Origin: Rhizophagus irregularis
Lineage: Eukaryota > Glomeromycota > Glomeromycetes > Glomerales > Glomeraceae
Length of the DNA stretch: 64,000 nt
NCBI RefSeq assembly: GCF_026210795.1
Contig: NC_089436.1
Span: forward strand, 1,922,001 to 1,986,000
Direction of reading: 5' to 3'
The notes beneath the pieces are model-generated. The model did not search any database, was not told the DNA's origin, and was given only the letters and a program-made list of their open reading frames with translations. Numbering within the stretch: the first letter of the stretch is position 1; the number at the start of each line of letters is the position of its first letter. Both the position numbers and the translations under genes were made by a program. This document shows, piece by piece, positions 1 through 11,816 of this stretch.

Positions 1-567
1 ACTATTTCTCAAGATAAATTAAATTATTTAGAAAGAAAAGTTTCTTTATTTTTGTTTTCTCTTTTTGATAAAATTTATCATAATATTGGAAATACAACCA
101 AAATTAATAATAGTAAATATCCAAGTTTTATGCTTCCAAGCTTTGAAATTAATGTAGATATAAAAGTTCTTCCATTAGCATGAAATACAGCATATAAACC
201 TGCTAATGATAATTTTTGTGATGCAGAAAAATGTTTATTACCTAATAATATAGATTCATCTAATGGTATTGTTTTAATTTGTGGGCATGGTTTTCATAAA
301 GAATGTTTAACTTTATATAATGATAAATGTAATCATTGTTTTAATTATTTATCATTTGAAGCTCAAAAAAATATTAATACCTTAACAGCAAGATTAACTA
401 CTCCACTAAAAAATAATGAAATACCTTTAGTTGAAGAGAAAATAAATAACAATTCAAATGAAAATAATGATGAAAATATACAAAGTATTTTAGAAAGATT
501 AGAGCAAAATATAGATAATCAATTTGAAATTTTATATCAAGAATGGTCAAATTATGATAGCTTATAA
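1..567 (+). pseudogene. 3' part of a RING-type zinc-finger gene, with an internal stop
   Basis: One frame runs from the window edge to a TAA at 565-567 except for a TGA at 181-183, which follows LPLA and may replace a Trp codon. Downstream is a RING-like cysteine/histidine array: FCDAEKC, then LICGHGFHKEC, then DKCNHC, giving a C-C...C-H-H-C...C-C ligand order. RING domains of this type usually act as E3 ubiquitin ligases. The last ~60 residues are Asn/Glu-rich. The 5' end lies outside the window. The TGA could instead belong to an intron, but I see no convincing splice sites around it. The RING call is firm; gene integrity is doubtful. Confidence 0.55.
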
Positions 568-637
568 TTTATTTAACTTAGAGATTTTTATATGTAATAT
601 TATTTAATTTATAATAAAAATACATTTTTATTAAAAT

Positions 638-1300
638 TTAAAAAGTTGCTACTAATAAATCTTATTCAATGATGATGAGGTTTCATAAATCAGTAAAGTT
701 AGATCAATATTAAGTATTTTGTAACTGACATTTGAGCCATATTATTATGCAGAATTGTTTAATTAAAGTTTATTAGCTTAATATGACAGCATTTTATTAA
801 AAGTTAAAGTTTCTACTAGTAAAAGTTATCCAATAATAATGTGATCCAAATAAAATTTGATACACAGTAAATTCAAATCAATAATAAGTTGTTTGGAAAT
901 TTTGAGCATATATTATTATGTAGAATTTTCCAATTTAAGTTAATTAACTTAATATAACAGTAAATATGCTATTATATTAAGTTAATTAACTTCGATTGGA
1001 AAATTCAACATAATAATATATACTCAAATTTTGCATACAGTTTAATATTTGTTTGAAATTACTGTATATAAAATTTTATTTGGATCGCATTACTATTGGA
1101 TAACTTTTACTAATAGAAACTTTTAATTTTAATAAAAATGCTTAAAATTTAAAAGTTTCTACTAGTAAAAGTTATCCAATAGTAATGCGATCCAAATAAA
1201 ATTTCATATACAATAATTTCAAACCAATATTAAACTGTATGCAAAATTTGAGTATATATTATTATGTAGAATTTTTCAATCGAAGTTAATTAACTTAATT
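638..1300. repeat. ~150-bp repeat in four copies, two forming a large palindrome
   Basis: A unit starting near AAAGTTTCTACTAGTAAAAG and ending near AAGTTAATTAACTTAAT occurs at about 800-950 (+), 962-1128 (inverted) and 1150-1300 (+). A more diverged copy lies at about 638-775. Copies two and three face each other around ~957 and would form a ~300-bp hairpin. No coding potential is visible. This looks like a non-autonomous inverted-repeat element that duplicated locally. Confidence 0.6.
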
Positions 1301-1301
1301 A

Positions 1302-1397
1302 TTGTGAAGTGATAAAATTGATTAAATGATCGACAAATGATCTACAGATGATCGGCAAAATTGTGATAAAATCGGGATGTTCGCTATGCTGTCATAT
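1302..1397. repeat. Terminal-repeat remnant like the ends of the 11.8-12.7 kb element
   Basis: Read on the minus strand, this stretch has the order found in the terminal repeats at 11817 and 12716: a short GC-richer tip, TATCACA, then GCCGATCAT and further GATCATTTG motifs. Only one end is recognisable, so it is probably a solo or truncated end. Confidence 0.4.
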
Positions 1398-1983
1398 ATA
1401 TAGTTAATATAATTGATATATGATTGATATATGATATAAAAAAAAAATTAAAAACATAGAGTCCTCAAATTCGGAAAGTACTAAAACAGAAATTGACAGA
1501 GAAGCCCTAATTAACATGCAAGCATTTAAGATGACAAAGAAAATGCCGTCTACAAATAGCAGAAAAAGGAGTTTGTGTATACATACCAGGACTGTATATT
1601 AGTATTGAGACAAATTATTAGAAAGAACAAGACAGAAAAGTGTACAATACAACATTGGATTATGAATAGTAATAACCAGAGTGAGGATAGCGGTATACAT
1701 AAAATCATACAATATTGCAGCGGCTGCAGATTAAACGATAGAAAGGTCAATAAAGAAAACTATAATTGCCACTTCAACAAGGACTATTCAGACTTAACTT
1801 GTATAAACAGGATTTTTAATTGCCAAAATAGCCTGGATAAAAAAAATATTAAAGATATTATAGAGATAAGAAATCACTTAGGGAAATAACATATCTTATA
1901 TCTTAGAACAAATACCCGTACTTATACAGACATATGATTATGATACAGCCCTCATCAGAAACACATTATCAAATGAGGAAGCT

Positions 1984-3293
1984 ATGATACAACATATAGC
2001 AATACTGCATCACTTGAGATCGATATTCAATACATCTAACATGATTGATATATATACAGATGACTCATTAACGAACTACTTTAATACAAAATTAAACACC
2101 TTCACAAAACACATAGACACAGGTTGGATAATAATGAATGAAAAAAATGAGGTAATACAAGAATACAGCAGTTCAATTACAGAATGGCCATCATCCACAT
2201 GTGCAGAATTGGGAGCTATTCTATCAGCCATACTAGTTTTACAAATAGGCCAGAGAGCAAATATTTTTATAGATTCCCAGGCCACGATAGATAGCATTAA
2301 TCACATAAGATTAAAATTAATAAATGGAAAAGATAAAATACAAATATGGTGTAAAAGCAATAATTATAGTATAATTAGTAATATAATCAATCTTATTGAT
2401 AACAAACATTTAGAAGTAAAGCTAATAAAAGTTAAAGGCCACTCAGGAGTCATAGGCAATGAAGAAGGCAAGAAGCAGACAGAGTGGCTAAGAATGACAC
2501 AGGAAAATTAACTTACATCACAATTAATGATTCACAACAAAAGGACTTAAAATTTGATTTATATTGGGATGGTAAAAGAGTAGACAAATATATCAGAAAA
2601 TTTATAGATAATTTATGTAAGTCTGCAATAGAAGCATCTTGGTCTCTCAATTAAGGTTGCTTGTCTAAACCTCTTCAAAATCCTACGATTAGTTTCATCA
2701 AAATTTTACTATAGATTTATTATAGTTTCGGCAGAGTTTCGGCAGTTTCGGCATTTATAATAAGTTTCGGCAGTTTCGCCTTTCTCCAAAGTTTCGCCAG
2801 TTTTTTAATATAGCTTTAATATAGTTTCGGCAGAATTTCGCTTTTCGGCGAAACGCCATCTTGCCTAAACCCCTAGGTTTCGGCAAGCAACCTTACTCTC
2901 AATCGCACACACAGAACAGTTTTCCAAGATTCAACACACATAATTGAAGAGAAAGTAACTTGGGCATTATTTAAAAAAAACATAGGATTCAACTGCATAA
3001 CAACATCAGTAAATAACAATTTTATTAAACATTTGAAACTTATAAATAATATACTACCAACTTTGGAAATTATGAAAGAAAGGATATATGATCTATACAG
3101 AAATGTAAAGTGCAGGCTATGTCTTGTAGAAAATGAAGATGAGGACCATGTAATTTATTGTCAGCAACTCAGAGATAAATGGTTAATAGTGGCCAACAAT
3201 ACCACATACAAATATGAACAGATGCTGAAAGACTTTCTCTCAAAAAAATATCTTCAACTAAACCAAGAGGACACACAACAATTATATTTATAG
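1984..3293 (+). pseudogene. RNase H plus zinc-finger C-terminus of a LINE ORF2
   Basis: RNase H active-site positions are visible: YTDDSL (first Asp), AELGAI (Glu), FIDSQAT (second Asp) and VKGHSG, with the last Asp recovered as EADRVAK only after a frame change near 2473. RNase H removes the RNA strand of the RNA:DNA hybrid during target-primed reverse transcription. The downstream frame runs to 2651, is cut by the MITE, and resumes in the same frame after it, ending with CRLCLVENEDEDHVIYC, a CxxC...HxxxxC finger typical of LINE C-termini. The frameshift and the insertion make it nonfunctional. Confidence 0.65.
2652..2895. mobile_element. hAT-type MITE, 244 bp, TSD CTCTCAAT
   Basis: The terminal inverted repeats are TAAGGTTGCTTG... 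and ...CAAGCAACCTTA. A perfect 8-bp target-site duplication CTCTCAAT flanks it (2644-2651 and 2896-2903). An 8-bp TSD with tips beginning TAAGG fits the hAT superfamily. The interior is rich in TTTCGGCAG motifs. A near-identical copy in opposite orientation lies at 12181-12423. The insertion interrupts the LINE reading frame, which continues in frame on the far side. Confidence 0.85.
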
Positions 3294-4061
3294 AATAGAA
3301 ATTTCTTTGTTCAGATTACAGGTTTTAATCAAAAGTTGCCTATTCCATTTGTACATTTAATGTTAAAAAATTTTTTTTCCAAAAGGAAAATACAGAGAAC
3401 TCAGGTCTATTGTTAAGTCAAAAAAAGCTACACTAACAATTACTTCTTCTTTTTTAGAAATATTTATTAATGAATTTTACAAGGTCATTTAGCAACCACT
3501 GACGTTGCAACCTAGTTGCAGAATAAAAACATACAAAAAGAATCAAAAAACAAGATTTAAGGAAAAAAATATCAGTACAACAACGTATTGTATATGAGAG
3601 AATTCTAACCCAGCAAATAAAAGGTAATGTATATGACCTGAAAGGAAGAAAAATTCTTAAGCATAATGAACAGTGATCAGTTGCTTTGAAAAAAAACAAG
3701 ACAATATATAAATTAATTTGTCAAAGAAAGAAATAGGGTAATTTGAAAGGTATATAATAATATCAAATTGTATAAATATAAATATAATACTTCCTTTTGT
3801 TTAGAGAGTAGTGAAAGCATTTACTAAAACCATGTAATTATGATGATCCTATATAATCTGATAGCTACTATGGGAGGATATAGGTGAATTTTATAAGGTA
3901 ATGATAGGGCATAGGAGTAATCTTATGGATGGGGAATCGGTTTGGAGTTTTAAACTAATTAATTATACATGTAACAGAACTTTCTATATTTATATAATTA
4001 ATAAACTCACAAATTGCACTACCTTGCAAAAAAAAATAAAATAAAATAAAAAAATAAAAAA

Positions 4062-4816
4062 GGTAAAGAATTTGGAAATTTATAGGGACTCATAAGGATA
4101 TAGAAATAAGTAGTAAAATTGCCTTCCCAGAGTTCTAAAATCGTTAAAGAAGATACTTTTAACATCCTTGTTAAGTTTTTTTGCTATCCCTATAAATTTT
4201 TCATGAGGCCAAATTTTTGATAAGTCATTAGGGCTAACTTATAGCATTAGGCATTTTCATTCTATTGAAAGCTTGCGATATAGAGATAATATTGCTTAGA
4301 TTTATTAATTTTGCTAAATTTTGCACAAAGCAGATAAAAGGATCATTAACCAGAATCTCGCCTTTTTACTGTATATGTTTTGTAGTGGCATATTTCAAGT
4401 TCTGTCAATGATTTAGAAATAATAGAATATACGCTTTTCACAATCTGACACTTACTACATCACACGAAAACATATAAGCTATGTAAAAACATGTCTTTGA
4501 TTTATTATTTATAAAAAAAAATACATATTGCAATTTATACAATATAATAAATATCAGTTATAATTTTGTCTTATTTGTAAAGAATATGTTGAGAAATTTC
4601 AAATAAAATTCATGATCAGAGAGATAGGCCAAAGCTCTAAACTACTTTCCTCCTAAATATCGTAACATTAAAAAATAATAATCTGATAATATTAATATGT
4701 ATATATACGATTCTTTAGGTATAACATTATAAGATCTAATTTTTTTCCCAACTACTTTCATTTTTCCATGATCGAATGCTCTAACTTTTTCCTTTCTATT
4801 AATACTAATAACATCA
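4062..4816. other. AT-rich stretch, no gene recognised
   Basis: No coding frame with recognisable homology and no clear terminal repeats. A 94-codon minus-strand frame at 4642-4926 overlaps the 3' end of the gene at 4817-5347 in another frame and looks fortuitous. Confidence 0.5.
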
Positions 4817-5347
4817 TCAAAAATCTTGTCTCTCTGCAGGTTTTGAAGCATTTGATTTGTATAGTTTAATAGTGTCAGAAATTTGATTGGATTTAGATGC
4901 TTCACTATGATATTCACTGTTTTCACAAGTGGTGGTTTGGGTTCTTTCTATGAAAGAGTTTTTATTGCTTTTTTTCCCGGCATTTCCAATTTTCTTTCTG
5001 GCACTCTTTTGAAAACTATTTCCAGTTTCTTGTTTTTCTTTTCTTTCAACGTTATATAGTTCAATTTCTTAAAAAAATTTTATAAGTTTGACTTTACTGT
5101 ACATGAAAATGAAGTAGTAGAATAAATACAAATCAATAAATTTACCAGTTGGTTTTCTGTAAGATCCATTTTTGCGTTTCTGATCTATAAACATTAATTC
5201 ATCATGTTCTACGAATGGTTTTCCAGCCTTAACCCATTTGTTGTATTCTGTCCAATTTACGGAAGACTTAATACTTTTACTTGCTCTTGCTAATTGTTGT
5301 TTCGTAAACTGAGGAAATAAAGACTGAGGAATTTGAGATTCTGACAT
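4817..5347 (-). CDS. Hypothetical protein, two exons, ~150 aa
   Basis: Exon 1 (5347-5146) begins MSESQIPQSLFPQFTKQQLA and has the segment WTEYNKWVKAGKPF. A GT at 5145-5144 and an AG at 5069-5068 remove a 78-base intron. The join is in phase and exon 2 (5067-4817) continues as a hydrophilic Lys/Ser/Asn-rich tail to a TGA. Total length is 453 bases. No known domain is recognised; the style resembles short lineage-specific proteins of Rhizophagus. Exon 1 alone would read into the intron and stop at 5069. Confidence is moderate because the second exon is supported only by frame and composition. Confidence 0.5.
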
Positions 5348-5509
5348 ATTTACAAGTTTTTCTTATATATAGCTTTAGTTTATATAAGTAATGAGTAATG
5401 TACACTAATTTTTTTATGAAATTGGTGAAAAAAAAAATTACACAGCCCTATTGATCTTACATGACCAGCTAGGTTGCACAAATATCAATTTAATTTAAAT
5501 GGAGTTTGA

Positions 5510-6039
5510 TTATAGGAGATCAAACCTTTTGGATGTTTGATCAACAAACTCCTTAATTTTTTGTATCCTTTTAGGAATAACGATTTCCAGTTTTTCATCA
5601 TACCATACTTCAAGAAGGAAAATTCCATTATCTTGACATATACATCATTTTTGCCGATCATAATTAGTGATGTTTTTGAGTTTTTTAACATCCTTATACC
5701 ATCTAGTACTATAAAGCCAATGCTGAGCCCCTTGCATCTCCAATGCAATTCAATATTTTTGGAAGAAGGCATCAAGCTCTAATCCATCTAAGAAAGAAGG
5801 ATGATATTCAATAATAGGTTTCTCATTAAGAATTTCCTTAGCTATTTGGATACATCTAGTCTGAAATTTGCAATTTTCTTAGATTCTGATTCTTTTTTAA
5901 GTTCATTAATATTATACCTTAATTTTGCTATTTTAGCTTTAAGCTCATAAATCTCAATATCACGCTTAATATTTTCAGCATCAGTATCTCTCCTACCCTT
6001 CTCTAACTCCTCAATTCTACTCTCAAGCTTGAATGTCAT
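5510..6039 (-). pseudogene. Coiled-coil protein with endonuclease-like C-terminus, decayed
   Basis: The N-terminus (6039 to ~5870) is a Glu/Lys heptad coiled coil: MTFKLESRIEELEKGRR. A frameshift near 5860 leads into a C-terminal domain reading LDGLELDAFFQKY, then IALEMQGAQH, then DNGIFLLEVWYDE. The spacing of Asp, Glu-x-Gln and the following hydrophobic strand resembles the PD-(D/E)XK/Vsr-like nuclease fold (inference). Two in-frame stops interrupt this domain, and it ends at a TAA at 5510-5512. The same coiled-coil style occurs at 9521 and 19480-19665. Not functional as it stands. Confidence 0.55.
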
Positions 6040-6530
6040 AATTGATAATATTTTATATGCAACAGAAATTATTCATGTTATTGACAAATGTAAAAAAACT
6101 CACTTTATTAATATAGAGATAAAATAAATACAAAGCTCGAGACTTTACCTGTAGTTCATATTATTAAAGTCTATTCAATTTTATTTTACCCACAGCCCTT
6201 CATTCATAACCCACCTTTTTTCCTCACATTGCTTAGAAAAAAATGATAAAAATATCAAGATCTTCGATCATTTGTAAAAACAATTTTTACTAAAAAAATT
6301 CTGACTTCGAGAAGGCGAGCATGTTTGTATTTATATTTGAGTGGCTTCGATAAAAAGAATTTTTGTTAGAGAATATATGCATTCCTATTCTTCAGCCTGA
6401 TATCTTTTCTGGTGATTGATCTTACATGACTAGATCATATTATCCGTTTCTGAATTAATTCCCTAAGCATATACTAAAGAAATGATTGGACTTATCATTG
6501 GTGAGACTTTTCTTTTGTATCTATCTCCTA
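6040..6530. other. Spacer between two decayed genes
   Basis: No supported feature. It lies between the 5' end of the 5510-6039 pseudogene and the 3' end of the 6531-9521 pseudogene, both on the minus strand. Confidence 0.4.
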
Positions 6531-9521
6531 TCATGATAATAATATTCTTCATCATACATGTTATCATCATCTTTATAATAATCCCCTTCATCATGCCATA
6601 TTTCGATTTGGGATTCACCTGAAGAATTAGAGACATGGGTTAATAAAATAAATGTGCTTACCTTAGCTAAATCCAAGAGATTCACTTGTACCTCTGAAGT
6701 TCTGATAGGACTTCACTTACTTATAATAAAAGTCACTGTAGAAAATTGGCCCTTTACTAATAGTTTTTACCTTACTTTTTTCTTAAATTCTATTGGTTAA
6801 TTAGCTAAAAAGGAAAAAATCATAACAATGTAATATAAAATTTCCTTTTATAGTAGGATCTGCAAATAATTTTATATATCATTTTTACCTTAGACCTGGA
6901 GGTGACCTATCTTATAAGTAAGCGGGGTCCTACCTCTGATGCATTATTTTGGTCATCTGAAATCTCCTCTTCAAAATCAATAATAAAGCCTTCTTGATCA
7001 TCGGGTAATTCAGTGTTGAGATTTTCAGAGAAATAATCAATAATAGTTTGAATTTAACTATCGAATAATTCTGCAATAGAATTTGCACTATATGTTGTAA
7101 TATACCTGATTTTATCAATCCCTATTTTCTCAAATAATTTGTATATGCTTCTTGTTCTCTGAGTAAGGTTGCCAAAACTAGGAAGTTTCGGCATGCTGAA
7201 ACTGCCAAAACTAGGTTTTGGCAAGCAATTAAAAACGCTGAAATGCCAAAACTGCTGAAACTGCTAAAACTGTTTCAGCATTTCGGTGCAATATATCATA
7301 TGATATACATATAGTTTCAGCATTTCTGATGTAATATTATCCAACCTGCAGTAGCCGATCCAATTTTACTGATCTAATCAGCTAATAATCTCTTTTTTTT
7401 ATAAAAAAATATTTTTTTCAATACCTTTAGTCTTGTGAATTGACAAATAAGTACAGTATTTTTTTTTCTAATTCTTGGATGATAACGGTAAGTCTATTTT
7501 TTTTCTTTTATTCTTATTTTATGTATTTTTCTTTTATTAACTTAATTTTATTTTTTTTACTTTTTAGGTTTTAGTTGCTTGGCATTACTGACTTAGTTAG
7601 AAGGGAGGTTTTTTTAATATATTAATATTAAAACATTTAATAACGTTCTTTCTTTTTTCTCTTAGGAACGTTTTTTCAGCATATTTTCTGGACTTAGAGG
7701 TATAGTATTTCGAAGGGGAGGTATTCTTAATATAAGAACGTTTAATAATGCTCTTTTCTTTTTCTTTTTGTAAAAATGGACTTTTTGACGTATTTCCTGA
7801 ACTTAAAGGAATAGCAATTCAAAGTGAGAGAATGATATTCTTGATATAAAAACGTTTAATAATGTTTTTTTTTTTCTTTTTTGTAGATTCCAAACTGGAG
7901 CCTTAGAATTAAAGTGACTGGAAGTTTTTTTTTGGTTTAAATTCTTTTTACTTAGATTTTCAAACTAGAATCTTGGAATTGGGTGGGTATTATATGTGGT
8001 AGTGGGAGATAAGAGATGGTGAAGAGGTGCTTCAGAATGTTTTACTAATATTCATTATTTTTTTATCATCACGCTGAACTGAAAACAAAGTTTCAGACTA
8101 AATAATATACTTTTTTAATTAATCTGTTTTAATATAAATAAAAAATTGCAATAAACTAATATATTAAATTATAATATAAACGAAATAATTTTTTTAATTT
8201 TGTTTTTTTTTTGTCATGTTAGTAGTAACTTAAAACAAATTAATAAAAACCTTTAGCTTAGTAACAAGTAAATAATTTAAATTGGGTGGATATGTACTGT
8301 TTCTTTCTTTTATTTTTTATAGAAAGTTAATACTATATATGCTGAAACTATGCCGAAACTCTAATAAAATATTAGTATTAGTTATACCAAAACTATGCCA
8401 AAATGCCGAAATAGTTTTGGCAGTTTTGGCAGTTTTGACAGTTTTAGCGTTTCAGCAGTTTCGATACTATATAAGGAGTTTTGACTTTTGGCATTGAGTC
8501 AAATGAGTTTTGACAGGCAATCTTATCTTTGAATTTGTTTTAATAATATATTATGTTTAGTACTGAGTTGTGCAATAATAAAATCATAGATTTATCCTTT
8601 CACTTTTTTCTTACCAATTCGATTAGTTTTCATAACATTTTTTATTTGATTATCGAATTCTATAACATAATGATACTAATATAAAATTTCATCTTAATTG
8701 ACTTTAATTCTTTGCTTTTCTGCATCGCAAGCTTCCTAATATAAATAGGCTAAATTTAGTAATGATTTGCTTTTCACTACAGATAGTATAACTACAGAAT
8801 TTTTCTCATTGGTATTTTTAGTAATGGGAAGTGAATTTTCCATCATGGAAATTTCAGTCATATGATTTTTCTCAGGTACCAAAATCAAATGCATCTTGTA
8901 CAATATTCTTCGCTTTTCTCTTCTTATGTGATTAAGATTTTTTGTCTTTCGTTACAAAAGATGAGTCCTAAATAGCTCATTTATGCAATAATTTCTTTTT
9001 CCTATTCCTCTGCCTAATATCATTGCTAACACTTTTCTTATACACTTCACCTAAGAAAGCATCTGTCTTCCTTTTCTTCAGTTCATTGACTTGATGTCTG
9101 AGTTATCAGTTATGTGCTGTTTAATTATACTAACACACTGGTCTATTACAGGATCAGATATATCATTCGAAGCTAAGTGATTCTCAGGCTTAGCATCTGG
9201 CTGTGATACAGCTGTTACCAAAGATATATCTTCTTCTCTAACAGAGCATGAGTTCTGCATATTAATAACATGTTGGGACTGTTGAGGTCTAGTGAGGTTA
9301 GAGAAATCGAAATTATGTCTCAATTTGGCTAATTCAGCTTTAAGCTCAGCATTTTCAGCTGAAATATCTGCACTATTTTTCTCCAATTTCTCAATTCTAA
9401 CCTTGTGTTTAGCACTTTCAGCTTCACGTTTGCAATTCTATTCAATAATCTGTCTCAACTTCGTATTTTTGGTCTTAATTTCAGTGATACGCTGTCTCAA
9501 TAATTCAAGTTCAGATGACAT
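6531..9521 (-). pseudogene. Rhizophagus-type coiled-coil repeat-family gene, split by a transposon
   Basis: The start MSSELELLRQRITEIK at 9521 opens a coiled coil with an internal TAG. It continues in the frame 9386-9078, including NDISDPVIDQC, a phrase I associate with a large Rhizophagus protein family. A frameshift near 9080 and several stops follow. Further segments are recognisable down to ~8560 (EACDAEKQRIKVNQDE; EFDNQIKNVMKTNR). A 1.36-kb element occupies 7164-8524. Beyond it the same frame resumes (TRSIYKLFEKIGIDKIRYI, then FDSQ-like and acidic segments), and a probable last exon (GESQIEIWHDEGDYYK) stops at 6531. The molecular function is unknown. Confidence 0.6.
7164..8524. mobile_element. 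hAT-like element, 1.36 kb, inside the coiled-coil gene
   Basis: The left tip TAAGGTTGCC and right tip GGCAATCTTA are inverted repeats followed by GCCAAAACT-type motifs at both ends. The flanking octamers TCTCTGAG (7156-7163) and TCTTTGAA (8525-8532) match at 6 of 8 positions, differing only by transitions, as expected of an old 8-bp TSD. Removing one octamer plus the element joins the two halves of the coiled-coil gene in frame. The interior holds three diverged ~120-bp units with AACGTTTAATAATG (about 7600-7870). No transposase is seen. Confidence 0.7.
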
Positions 9522-9738
9522 GATCAATAATATTCTTATAAAAGATATAAAATATTCAAAAGTCCGTTAGTATATATATATGCTATTTTTTAATTTGCGT
9601 GATGAGAAACTCACTTCCTATTATAGAAATTTACCAAGAAAATTTTTTATCAATACATGTGAAAATAAATACAAATGTTCAGGACTTTACCCGTAATACA
9701 TGCCAATTTTTTTTCTATGCTAATGTCTATACATATGA

Positions 9739-10470
9739 CTATTTATTTTCTGTTTTTACTTGCTTCAATGATTTTTGCGATTCTATCTGACTATCAAATA
9801 CCCACTTGATTTGCTCAAACAAGTCTTTAATAAGCTCCACCAAGTCATTATAGGTCAATACAGCCTTGTTGATTGGTAATGAGAAGGGTGACAATAAACT
9901 TAATAACATTTCCACCTAGGAATTGGAATCAAAAATCAAATCTTTTCAAGATTTTTCTTATAGACGACCAACCTGACTTTGAATCAATTTCTAATTTCAG
10001 CAAAAATAATCAGCACTTGGCCGGCATGAAAAATTACTTTGAAGTCAGGTTAACTTACATGTAAAAAATTGCTGAGAATCGATTCTCGAGAATCAATTTT
10101 ACTATGTTTTGTCAATTTTCGATTAATCGATTCCAATCCCTACTTCTATCTTCCCTTCGCTATTATTCTTAGAGTTAGACGAAACTAGTTTGATTATTAC
10201 CCAATCTACAGCAGTTGATACAATCCCATACATTACATTTTCTTGTAAATCTGCTGTTTCATAGCTATGTTTTTTAGGTTACGCTGGATAGATGTCTGCA
10301 GTTGAATCACATTCTATGCAATTCCTTGATTGATGTCCTCTTTTTTTGCCTTGGTGATTGTGATAATGATATTTCTTATCTTTATAGCCCAATCAATAAG
10401 ACCTTTGCTATGACTTCCTGAGATTTCATATTGAGGATAAACCTTTATTTCACCTCTATATATTGATATT
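9739..10470 (-). pseudogene. Restriction-endonuclease-like C-terminal domain, Rhizophagus family, decayed
   Basis: The minus strand reads ISIYRGEIKVYPQYEISGSH, then GLIDWAIKI, then TKAKKEDINQGI. After a 226-bp insertion it continues LPINKAVLTYNDLVELIKDL to a TAG at 9739-9741. I recall this block as a conserved C-terminal domain of many Rhizophagus proteins, with a D...E-x-K pattern compatible with a PD-(D/E)XK nuclease. Here the usual Glu of the EAK motif is Lys (TKAK), and a stop and a frameshift follow INQGIA. The N-terminal part is not found upstream, so this is a fragment. Confidence 0.55.
9917..10142. mobile_element. hAT-like MITE, 226 bp
   Basis: The tips TAGGAATTGGAATC (left) and GATTCCAATCCCTA (right) are 14-bp inverted repeats with one mismatch. 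The flanking octamers TTTCCACC (9909-9916) and CTTCTATC (10143-10150) match at 5 of 8 positions, all differences being transitions. Removing the element with one octamer restores the frame of the surrounding endonuclease-like domain. A GATTCTCGAGAATC palindrome lies near the right end (about 10079-10092). Confidence 0.6.
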
Positions 10471-10474
10471 ATAC

Positions 10475-11379
10475 CATAAATGATATGGGAAATATATTTA
10501 CAACAGGTAGCCTCATTATCGCTAATAATGTGTGGAACTCGAGAGTGCTAGGAAGATTTTGGAAATATATGGATACAAAAAATATGCATATATATTGGAT
10601 TCTAGAAACATTCCCAGAACATTCCTGTCACTATCCCGTAACTATGAAAGGGTGTTCAGTACTGTAACAGGATCACGTGACTGGCGCAGTAAGGCACAGT
10701 ATAAAATTGGCCAGTATTATTCCACAATTTTGGCCAGCACATAAATTCAGTCAGATCCTTGAACATAATAATTCAGCATTCAAACTGCTGGCATATAGGT
10801 GGTCTGAAAGAATTACTCTAGTTCCATAACAGTTCTATGACACTATTATAGTGCCATCAAGTTGTCATGTCCTAAAGATCGGCCAGAAATTATGCTATAG
10901 TGCCAACCAAATTTAGATGCAGATTTATATTGAATTACTGCACCACCTGACATGATATTTTTTTACCACATTTTGGGATCTAAAAAGGCAATCAAATAGA
11001 CGCAAAAGGTAAGTACTTTAATATATAATCCAGCATCCAATCAGGCGTAAGAGGTTAGCACCTCAACATAAAATCAGGTATCTAAACAACTACAGAAGGT
11101 TAACAACCACATTATAGAATTTAGTATGTAAACGACTTGAAAATAAGAAGAAAACGTGGTATTTAGATTATATGTGTGTGATAATTAGATTATAATGTGG
11201 TAATAAAAAGTATATTAGCATAAAAAATACGAATATCAAAAAAGACTTAAAGACATCATAACTAGAATGTAAAAGTGATATAAGAAATAATAAAATGCTA
11301 GATTAGTATATAAGGTATTTAGACCATATCATTTAGATTATATATGGTAGTTAGATCACATCATTTAGATTATATATAT
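10475..11379. other. No gene recognised; short repeats
   Basis: Two overlapping 60-70 codon plus-strand frames at 10485-10744 resemble nothing I know. From ~11150 onward TTAGATTATAT-type motifs recur and reappear at 12726-12830, on the other side of the nested elements, so they probably belonged to one pre-existing repeat that was split. Confidence 0.4.
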
Positions 11380-11816
11380 GGTGGTCGTCACCTATAAACA
11401 ACAATATTAATAATAATCCAAATTTTAAAATTTTATTTATTTATATTATGTAACTTATTTTTAAAGTACTTTGCTAAAATATAATAATTGCTGTGTGAGC
11501 GGCAAAATTTTTTTTTGCTATATTACATGAAATTCTTGTGGATTTCCATGGAATTTTTGTAAAATCCATAAAAATTACATAAAAACTAGTCCGAAATTTT
11601 ATGTTTTTATTATGGCTACTTATTAAAATTATCTAACTTTAACCCATAATATTAATTAAAATTCTTATTAAATTCTATAAAATAACCTGATAGAAATGTT
11701 CAGTATATGTTATTCTATCATTTTGTCGGTTTAGTTTTTTCTTTTACTATTCAATTTACAATTTATAAAAATTTGAAGTCACATGATATTAGTGTAGTTT
11801 ATAGGTGACGGCCACC

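Larger units (their letters stand above)
1450..4061 (+). mobile_element. Degenerate non-LTR retrotransposon (LINE) relic
   Basis: The relic contains an RNase H domain (from 1984) followed by a CCHC-like zinc-finger segment (to 3293), the usual C-terminal order of a LINE ORF2. It ends in an A-rich tail (AAAATAAAATAAAA) at about 4028-4061. The reverse transcriptase itself is not recognisable, so the copy appears 5'-truncated; the left limit is approximate. A 104-codon open frame at 1575-1889 with a CSGC motif may be an upstream remnant. A hAT MITE is inserted at 2652-2895. Confidence 0.6.

Noticed and set aside
3454-3699. 81-codon minus-strand frame
   Set aside because: It lies in the 3' part of the LINE relic, lacks any recognisable feature and runs against the element's direction.
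5485-5782. Two 81-96 codon open frames on opposite strands
   Set aside because: The homologous reading (VWYDEKLEIVIPKRIQK and upstream) is in another minus-strand frame with stops; the open frames are by-products.
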